Assembly: GCA_030595925.1 (NCBI GenBank)
Contig: JAUVLC010000073.1
Span: 1-12,357, forward strand
Reading direction: 5' to 3'
DNA: 12,357 bases
Origin: Clostridia bacterium
Lineage (GTDB): Bacteria; CBDUZB01; JAGLHV01
Shown here: in pieces, positions 7,380 through 12,357 of the stretch
How the letters are laid out: each line of letters opens with the position of its first letter
Position numbering within the stretch: position 1 is the stretch's first letter
Translations under genes and position numbers: made by a program
Notes under the pieces: generated by a model
Told to the model about the DNA's origin: nothing
Database searches by the model: none
Seen by the model: only the letters and a program-made list of their open reading frames with translations

Positions 7380-8477
7380 ATGGGTAGTTTACATAATGAA
7401 CTAAATCAAACTCTAAAAACACAGCTGAGAAACAAACTAATAGCTGCAATGAAATTGACCAATTTTATAGATTTTCCCGAAATAGAATTTTCTAAATTTA
7501 TTAAAAATGTGGAAAATGATCCATTATTTAAGAAATTAAAAATAAAAAAACTGATAAGTTATCAACGATTAGTTAAAGCAAGCCTTTCATCTAATTTTTT
7601 GCAATTGAAGGAAGAAATTAGTGTGAATAATAGTAAAGTAGATTTAGAATTATTATTAAAGGGGAAAGAAAAAATAATTAGAATAATCAGGGAATTAGGA
7701 ATAACTAAATTTAAGCAATATTTTTTGTACGGTGATATTAATTTGCCTTTGCAGGAAATATCCCGAAAAACGGGATTAGTAATATCCAGGATTAAAAAAA
7801 TTAACGATTTAATTAATGAAATTTCTATTCATAGCGAATTTCACCATCCGTCATTGATAGGTTCCGGAGAAAAAAAACATTATTTTAAAATAGCATCAAT
7901 TGAAAAAACAGAAGAAAATTCTTTTATTATAGGATACTTTGTACCTAATTATGTTAGAGGAAAATATTTAATAAGTTATGAAAAAATAAAGGAAGCCAAA
8001 AAAAGCAATTTTTTTTCCAGGGAAGAAATTGAAAAAATAGATAAATTGCTTAAAGATTTAAATTTAATTAATATCCGAAAAAAAACAATTCATCAAATAA
8101 TTCAGAGTGCCATAGAAGTTCAGTCTGATTATCTATGTTCGGAAGATATTGAAAACTTAATATCATTTACCCAGAGGAATTTATCCGCGAAATTAAAGAT
8201 AAATCCTGGTTTACTTTGTCGCTTGATTGCTAATAAAAGTATTGTTATGCCGTGGGGAGAAGAAAAACCATTAAAAGATTTTTTTGCTAATAAAAAAAAA
8301 ATTAGGAAGATATTAGTTAAAAAAATTATAAATAATGAAAAAGAGCACTATACAGATGAAGAAATTAAAAATAAGTTAAAGAATAAATTTGCAATTAACA
8401 TTTCCCGTCGCTCAGTAAATGTTTATCGAAGAGAATTAGGAATATACAACGGTGAGAAAAAAAATAAAAAAAAATGA
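7380..8477 (+). CDS. Divergent, shortened RNA polymerase sigma-54 factor
   Basis: This protein of 365 residues (usual sigma-54 is about 430-500) keeps recognisable landmarks in order. The N-terminus (LKTQLRNKLIAAMKL near 10-25, ending in ENDPLF) matches region I, normally TPQLQQAIKLL...ENPLL, which contacts enhancer-binding activators. RKKTIHQIIQSAIEVQSDYL (from 233) matches the conserved R-TL-IVxxQxxF segment. LLCRLIANK...LKDFF (278-302) matches the helix-turn-helix block STVSRvtsNKY...LKyFF. SRRSVNVYRREL near the C-terminus is a variant RpoN box (ARRTVAKYRE), with R343-R344 conserved for -24 GG contact. The acidic region II and part of the core-binding domain are reduced. It would direct RNA polymerase to -24/-12 promoters and needs an AAA+ activator, and one is encoded two genes downstream. 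ATG at 7380 gives region I the normal spacing; TTG at 7368 is possible, and neither has a strong ribosome site. The gene is extremely A-rich. Whether a canonical rpoN exists elsewhere is unknown, so no symbol is given. Confidence 0.8.
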   Translation: MGSLHNELNQTLKTQLRNKLIAAMKLTNFIDFPEIEFSKFIKNVENDPLFKKLKIKKLISYQRLVKASLSSNFLQLKEEISVNNSKVDLELLLKGKEKIIRIIRELGITKFKQYFLYGDINLPLQEISRKTGLVISRIKKINDLINEISIHSEFHHPSLIGSGEKKHYFKIASIEKTEENSFIIGYFVPNYVRGKYLISYEKIKEAKKSNFFSREEIEKIDKLLKDLNLINIRKKTIHQIIQSAIEVQSDYLCSEDIENLISFTQRNLSAKLKINPGLLCRLIANKSIVMPWGEEKPLKDFFANKKKIRKILVKKIINNEKEHYTDEEIKNKLKNKFAINISRRSVNVYRRELGIYNGEKKNKKK

Positions 8478-8528
8478 TTGGCGTTTTTTAAAATTAGATG
8501 ATTTTTGTAAAAAGAGGTAGGGGGCAAA

Positions 8529-10166
8529 ATGGCCAGGGGATGTATATTAGTAGTTGATGATGATTTATCCGTGAGAAATTTATGTGTTGATATTTTGGAA
8601 AACGAGGGATATAAGGTAGATGATGTGGAAAGCGGGGAACAGGCTTTGGAATTTATTAATAGTAATAACTATAATTTGTTGCTTTTAGATATTAATTTGC
8701 CGAATATTAATGGGGTGGAAGTTTTAAAACGGGTAAAGAACAAACATTTTCAATGTGAAGTAATTATGATGACAGCTTACGGCAGTATTAAAACAGCGGT
8801 AGAATCAATGCGGTTAGGGGCATATGATTATATTTCTAAACCATTTGATGTTAAGAAATTTGCTTTATTAATAGGCCATTGTTTGGAAAAACAAAATTTA
8901 GTTACGGAAGTAAGTGAATTAAAAGAAATTGCTGCGTTGTATAATCTAAGTAAGGCAATGAGTTCGACAATGAATCAGGAGGAATTACTTAATTTGATTT
9001 TAAAATCAGCTTGCAAATCTTTACAGGCAGATGGTGGTTCATTAATATTATTAGACCAGGAAAAAAAAGAATTAACAGTCAGGAATTATTTAGCGATGTT
9101 TAACGGTAAAATATTTAAGAAAAAAGTGCGTGTTAATGAGGAAATAGCTGATTTAAAGAATAAGATGAGAGAATCGGGAATAATGACTGGAAGACGGGGT
9201 ATGGTTGAATATTTTAAGTTTGAAGAAGAGTTTGAAAGTGTAAAATCAAGATTGACAGTTCCTTTAATGATAAAAAATGAAGTTATAGGAATAGTCAATT
9301 TAACGAAATTGAAAGAAGATAAAGAATTTGTTGAACAGGACATGAAACTGCTTTCTATTTTTGCTAAAGATGCTGCCCTGGCAATAGAAAATACTCGGAC
9401 TTATCAAGCATTAGAAAATGCAAAGATGAATCTGGAGGAAGATGTAAAAAAAAGAACGGAAGAACTTTTAAAGGCACAGGAACAATTGATTCAATCTGAA
9501 AAAATGTCTGCTTTGGGCCAATTAGCAGCCGGGGTTGCTCATCAGTTACGTAATCCACTGTATGTTATTATGTCTGCAGTTCAGTTTTGCCTTTCTAAAT
9601 TTAACCTTAAGGAAGAGGTTAAGGAAAATCTGGAAGTAATTTTACGAAATATCGAAAATGCTAATAAGGTAGTAAAAGAATTACTTGAATTTGCCCGGCC
9701 ATCAAAAGTTAATTTTCACTCTTTATCCATCACGGAAGTTCTCAATAAAGTCTGTCAATTAATACAACCAAGATGTTCTAATCAGAATGTTCAGGTTGTT
9801 AAGCAGTTTTGTTCTCCTTTGCCGGAATTAAGGATTGACAGGGATCATTTGGAGCAAGCTTTTTTAAATTTTATAATCAATTCACTTCAGGCTATGCCGA
9901 AAGGAGGGGTGCTTACCATTAAAACATATCTTAGTTCCAAAAATAAAGAAGTTATCGTTGAATTTATTGATACAGGTTGCGGAATTTCCGAAAAATGTGC
10001 TAAGGAAATATTTAATCCATTTTTTACTACTAAATCCGATGGGGTAGGTTTAGGTATGTCTGTTGCTCATCAGGTAGTTGTCGGCCAACACAAGGGAAGG
10101 ATTGAAGTAGAAAGTGAGGAAAATAAAGGCACTGTTATAAAAGTATATTTACTTTGTTCTACCTAA
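8529..10166 (+). CDS. Cytoplasmic hybrid histidine kinase: REC-GAF-HisKA-HATPase
   Basis: This 545-residue protein has an N-terminal receiver domain (1-120) with acidic pocket D10-D11, phospho-acceptor D54 in LLDINLP, T82 in MTAYG and K104 in SKPF. A GAF-like sensor domain follows (about 133-290), then a coiled coil (about 295-325). The HisKA H-box SALGQLAAGVAHQLRNPL has H338. The ATPase domain has an N-box (NFIINSLQAM, N447 and N451), G1 DTGCGI (481-486), FNPFFTTK and G2 GVGLGM. There is no membrane segment, so the signal is cytoplasmic or arrives by phosphotransfer to D54. The residue after the catalytic histidine is Q, where most kinases have E or D. The likely partner is the NtrC-type regulator starting 47 bp downstream, giving an NtrB/NtrC-like pair. 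A strong G-rich ribosome site (GAGGTAGGGGG) precedes the ATG, and the gene follows the sigma-54 gene by 51 bp. Confidence 0.9.
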   Translation: MARGCILVVDDDLSVRNLCVDILENEGYKVDDVESGEQALEFINSNNYNLLLLDINLPNINGVEVLKRVKNKHFQCEVIMMTAYGSIKTAVESMRLGAYDYISKPFDVKKFALLIGHCLEKQNLVTEVSELKEIAALYNLSKAMSSTMNQEELLNLILKSACKSLQADGGSLILLDQEKKELTVRNYLAMFNGKIFKKKVRVNEEIADLKNKMRESGIMTGRRGMVEYFKFEEEFESVKSRLTVPLMIKNEVIGIVNLTKLKEDKEFVEQDMKLLSIFAKDAALAIENTRTYQALENAKMNLEEDVKKRTEELLKAQEQLIQSEKMSALGQLAAGVAHQLRNPLYVIMSAVQFCLSKFNLKEEVKENLEVILRNIENANKVVKELLEFARPSKVNFHSLSITEVLNKVCQLIQPRCSNQNVQVVKQFCSPLPELRIDRDHLEQAFLNFIINSLQAMPKGGVLTIKTYLSSKNKEVIVEFIDTGCGISEKCAKEIFNPFFTTKSDGVGLGMSVAHQVVVGQHKGRIEVESEENKGTVIKVYLLCST

Positions 10167-10167
10167 A

Positions 10168-10182
10168 TTTGGCAACGCCAAA
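10168..10182. promoter_or_regulatory. Short palindrome TTTGGC-AAC-GCCAAA between kinase and activator genes
   Basis: Perfect 6-bp arms (10168-10173 and 10177-10182) surround a 3-bp centre, starting 2 bp after the kinase stop codon. There is no following T-run, so it is not a convincing terminator. It may be a short mRNA hairpin that tunes expression of the activator gene, whose ribosome site (AAAAGGAG) follows shortly after, or it may be a protein site. Confidence 0.35.
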
Positions 10183-10213
10183 ATCTAATTAAAACAAAGT
10201 AAAAGGAGACAAA

Positions 10214-11593
10214 ATGAAAACAATATTGATTGTTGATGATGAACCGGATATTCTATGGACGTTATCTAATGTTTTAAAAGAAAAAGGATATTTTCCGATT
10301 ACGGCTCAAAGCGGAAAAGAAGGTTTAAAAAAATTGGAAGAAGAACAGCCTGATTTAGCTGTTTTAGATATAAGATTACCGGATATGAATGGAATAGAAC
10401 TTCTAAAGCAAATGAAAAAAAAAGAACAAGAGTTATCTATAATTATGTTTACTGCTTATGGTGAAATAAATTCAGCGGTGGAAGCAATAAAATTAGGGGC
10501 ATTTGATTATCTTAATAAACCGGTAGCCAATGAAGAATTACTTTTAGTAATCGAAAGAGCGTTCAAGACAAAGAATCTGAATGAGGAGGTAAAATTTCTC
10601 AGGCAGCGTTTACACGAAAAGATAGAAACAAAAGATATTTTGGGAAAAAGCCAGGTAATGAAAAATGTTTTTAGTCAAATAGAACAAGTTAGTCCTACAG
10701 ATTTAACAGTTATTTTGCAGGGAGAAAGTGGAACAGGAAAGGAAGTCGTTGCTCATTTTATTCATCAGGAAAGTTTAAGGAGAAATAATGCTTTTATTAT
10801 TGTAGATTGCAGTACAATACCTGAGACTTTAGTGGAGAGTGAACTCTTTGGTTATGAAAAGGGGGCATTTACCGGAGCAGATAAAAGAAAATTAGGTTAT
10901 TTTGAATTGGCAAATGGGGGAACTATATTTTTAGATGAAATAGGAAATTTGCCTCTGGCTACCCAGGCTAAAATGTTAAGGATTTTAGAAGAGAAAACAT
11001 TAAAACATTTAGGCGGTAAAAAAGCCATTAAAATAAATGTAAGAATTATTGTCGCTACTAATTCCCTTCTGGAAGAAGCAGTAAAAAAAGGTCAGTTTAG
11101 AGAGGATCTTTATCATCGTTTAAACCAATTTACTGTTTTCCTGCCGCCTTTACATAATCGGAAAGAAGATATTATTCCTTTGGCTCAACATTTTCTGAAA
11201 GAAGCCAATAGTGAACTACACAAACAAATAAATTGTTTTTCGCCAGAAGTACTTAAATCATTTGGTCAGTATTCTTGGCCGGGGAATATAAGAGAGATGA
11301 AAAATGTTATAAAAAGGGCTGTTCTTCTTGCGAATGAAACTATTTTTTCCCGGCATTTACCGGGAAGATTTCAGGTATTATTTTCTCAATCAAAGGAGTT
11401 TATTTCCCGGGACAAGGGAATAATTATTTCTGAATCTTTAAATTTAAAACAGGCAATTGGACAATTAGAAAAAAAAGTAATTAAAAAAGTTTTAGAGGAG
11501 GTAGCCGGTAACAAGGTAAAAGCAGCAAAAATTTTAGGTATTGACCGAAAATCTCTTTATAATAAAATGAAAAAATTTGGTTTTAAAATGTAG
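10214..11593 (+). CDS. NtrC-family sigma-54-dependent response regulator (REC-AAA+-Fis HTH)
   Basis: This 459-residue protein has the standard three-domain build. The receiver domain (1-120) carries D8-D9, phospho-acceptor D52 in VLDIRLPD, T80 and K102. The central AAA+ domain (about 140-375) has Walker A GESGTGKE (170-177), the sigma-54-contacting loop GAFTGA (217-222), Walker B GTIFLDEI (236-243), arginine-finger segment REDLYHRL (296-303) and sensor II WPGNIREMKN (355-364). The C-terminal Fis-type helix-turn-helix (about 420-459) ends in LGIDRKSLYNKMKKFGF. On phosphorylation, presumably by the adjacent kinase, it should oligomerise on an enhancer and hydrolyse ATP to open sigma-54 promoters. 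The intact GAFTGA indicates a true sigma-54 activator, matching the sigma-54-like gene in the same cluster. A good ribosome site (AAAAGGAG) lies 5 bp upstream. Its stop codon lies inside the first repeat of the candidate enhancer at 11588. Confidence 0.95.
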   Translation: MKTILIVDDEPDILWTLSNVLKEKGYFPITAQSGKEGLKKLEEEQPDLAVLDIRLPDMNGIELLKQMKKKEQELSIIMFTAYGEINSAVEAIKLGAFDYLNKPVANEELLLVIERAFKTKNLNEEVKFLRQRLHEKIETKDILGKSQVMKNVFSQIEQVSPTDLTVILQGESGTGKEVVAHFIHQESLRRNNAFIIVDCSTIPETLVESELFGYEKGAFTGADKRKLGYFELANGGTIFLDEIGNLPLATQAKMLRILEEKTLKHLGGKKAIKINVRIIVATNSLLEEAVKKGQFREDLYHRLNQFTVFLPPLHNRKEDIIPLAQHFLKEANSELHKQINCFSPEVLKSFGQYSWPGNIREMKNVIKRAVLLANETIFSRHLPGRFQVLFSQSKEFISRDKGIIISESLNLKQAIGQLEKKVIKKVLEEVAGNKVKAAKILGIDRKSLYNKMKKFGFKM

Positions 11594-11626
11594 AAAAAAT
11601 ACTCACTATGTAGAAAAAATCTACAT
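11588..11626. promoter_or_regulatory. Candidate enhancer (UAS): two direct repeats 20 bp apart plus a dyad
   Basis: ATGTAGAAAAAAT occurs at 11588-11600 and again at 11608-11620, exactly 20 bp apart, about two helical turns and so on the same DNA face. The second copy is also the left half of a perfect dyad, ATGTAGA (11608-11614), AAAAA, TCTACAT (11620-11626), with near-symmetric CTCA and TGAG farther out. The dyad centre is about 160 bp upstream of the -12 element at 11778, within the usual range for NtrC-type enhancers. No T-run follows, so a terminator is less likely. Binding by the adjacent activator is inferred. Confidence 0.5.
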
Positions 11627-11691
11627 TTAATGAGCAAAATAATTTATTATTTTATCAGCATTTTTATTTAAAATTTCTCTCCCCTTGAACA

Positions 11692-11743
11692 TTTTCATTG
11701 ATATCCCTTTATCAATTTGATAGTTTTATTTTTTTTCATTGAT
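11692..11743. promoter_or_regulatory. Cluster of TTGAT/ATCAA motifs between enhancer and promoter
   Basis: TTTTCATTGAT is repeated at 11692-11702 and 11733-11743, 41 bp apart. Between them, ATTGATA (11697-11703) and TATCAAT (11710-11716) are inverted, and TATCAATTTGATA (11710-11722) is a perfect 13-bp palindrome. The cluster lies between the candidate enhancer and the -24/-12 promoter, where DNA-bending proteins such as IHF or a second regulator often bind. It does not fully match the IHF consensus. Confidence 0.4.
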
Positions 11744-11764
11744 TTTGCTTAATGTTTGTTATTT

Positions 11765-11779
11765 TGGCATAAAAATTGC
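11765..11779 (+). promoter_or_regulatory. Sigma-54 (-24/-12) promoter of the DUF2341 gene
   Basis: TGGCAT (11765-11770), a 5-bp spacer AAAAA, and TTGC (11776-11779) reproduce the TGGCAC-N5-TTGC consensus with one mismatch. The essential GG (11766-11767) and GC (11778-11779) are 10 bp apart as required. Transcription would begin near 11790, giving a leader of about 50 nt before the ATG at 11843, which has a good ribosome site (AAAGGAG at 11831-11837). It sits directly downstream of the NtrC-type activator gene. Confidence 0.8.
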
Positions 11780-11842
11780 TACACAATAAATATAGAAGCA
11801 TTTATATATTACTAATTATGTATTATAAATAAAGGAGAAAAA

Positions 11843-12357
11843 ATGAGAACAACGGGAATTTATTTTAAGGAACTAATATTTGTAATTATATATATTTTAT
11901 CTTTAGCTGTTCCTGTTCAGGCCGCATGGCTTGATGGATGGCCGGGAAGAAAACCGATTATTGTTACTGGTTCAACTGCAGAAGAGCAGACAAACTATCA
12001 GGTAAAGCTGGAAGTTCCTTATAACTCTGATATGCAAACAGACTTTGATGATATTAGATTTACTTCTGCTGATGGGGAAACACTAATTAATTGCTGGATG
12101 GAAACTTCAGTCCCATCAGTATCTGCTGTATTTTGGGTAAAGGTTCCTTATATTCCAGCCTCGCCAGAGACTACCATGATATTTATGTACTATGGAAAAC
12201 CAGGAGCGACTTCTGGAAGTAGTTTTGATAATACATTCACAAAAGATTATGGAGAGAATGGATTAGTAGGATTATGGCATATGGACGATAGCATTTCACC
12301 AACGATAGATTCTTCAGGGAATGGGAATAATGGAACAGTTGCTGGAGCTACCTGGCT
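11843..12357 (+). CDS. Secreted DUF2341-LamG domain protein (3' end outside window)
   Basis: The frame is open from ATG 11843 to the window end (171 complete codons). A Sec signal peptide is clear: a basic start, a hydrophobic core (about 11-23) and a likely cleavage after VQA27. The mature part starts with AWLDGWPGRKPI. DUF2341 features include DFDDIRFTSADG (67-78), AVFWVKVPYI (95-104) and MYYGKPGATSGS (115-126). LVGLWHMDDS (141-150) followed by DSSGNGNNGT is the usual beginning of a LamG/concanavalin-like domain. Such proteins are exported and often large, with further adhesion or carbohydrate-binding modules after this point, so the visible part is probably only the N-terminus. The ribosome site AAAGGAG lies 5 bp upstream, and a sigma-54 promoter and candidate enhancer precede the gene. 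Its exact role (adhesin, sheath or polysaccharide binding) is not readable. Confidence 0.85.
   Translation, partial: MRTTGIYFKELIFVIIYILSLAVPVQAAWLDGWPGRKPIIVTGSTAEEQTNYQVKLEVPYNSDMQTDFDDIRFTSADGETLINCWMETSVPSVSAVFWVKVPYIPASPETTMIFMYYGKPGATSGSSFDNTFTKDYGENGLVGLWHMDDSISPTIDSSGNGNNGTVAGATW

Noticed and set aside
8466-8477. Nine-A run directly before the stop of the sigma-54-like gene, a possible slippage site
   Set aside because: It only affects the last few lysine codons, and other A-runs are common in this gene; no sign of a functional alternative frame.
10168-10182. Sigma-54 promoter suggested by TTTGGCAACG before the activator gene
   Set aside because: There is no GC element 10 bp downstream of the GG, and the sequence is better read as a small palindrome.
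11608-11626. Intrinsic terminator after the activator gene
   Set aside because: The stem is short and AT-rich and is followed by TTAATGAG rather than a T-run; the direct repeat 20 bp upstream makes a protein-binding site more likely.

Overview
The window is AT-rich (roughly one third G+C by eye) and almost fully coding on the + strand. It looks like a diderm bacterium, probably an uncultured lineage: it has sigma-54 regulation, a secreted DUF2341/LamG protein, and polyprenyl-phosphate-sugar glycosyltransferases fused to TPR repeats. Such combinations are frequent in candidate phyla such as Omnitrophota or Desantisbacteria, but that placement is an inference and the sequence does not prove it.

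Left part (1-7226), glycan block. A truncated TPR tail (1-153) is followed by a GT-C (GT39/PMT_2-like) membrane glycosyltransferase with a C-terminal TPR domain (183-2450). Next comes a 337-bp non-coding gap packed with palindromes (2451-2787), then a soluble GT2 polyprenyl-phosphate-sugar-synthase-like enzyme (2788-3513). Two bases later a second full-length GT39-TPR paralogue begins (3516-5774), and a B12-type radical SAM protein follows (5820-7226). The likely logic is that GT2 charges a polyprenyl phosphate with sugar, the GT39 enzymes transfer it at the outer face of the inner membrane, and the TPR tails bind partners or acceptors in the periplasm. The radical SAM enzyme may modify the lipid or glycan.

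Right part (7227-12357), regulatory block. A plausible sigma-70 promoter (7291-7319) precedes three co-oriented genes: a short, divergent sigma-54 factor (7380-8477), a cytoplasmic REC-GAF-HisKA-HATPase kinase (8529-10166), and an NtrC-type sigma-54 activator with an intact GAFTGA loop (10214-11593). The 249-bp gap after the activator gene holds a direct and inverted repeat array (11588-11626) that resembles an enhancer-binding site. It also holds a cluster of TTGAT motifs and a near-perfect -24/-12 promoter (11765-11779), about 65 bp upstream of a secreted DUF2341-LamG gene that runs off the window (11843-12357).

The most interesting proposal is a compact regulatory circuit: an atypical sigma-54, its kinase and its activator are encoded beside a -24/-12 promoter driving a surface or secreted protein gene. 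The 11-base core of the enhancer-like repeat also occurs just upstream of the sigma-54 gene's own promoter. The domains and motifs can be read directly; the wiring between them is inferred.
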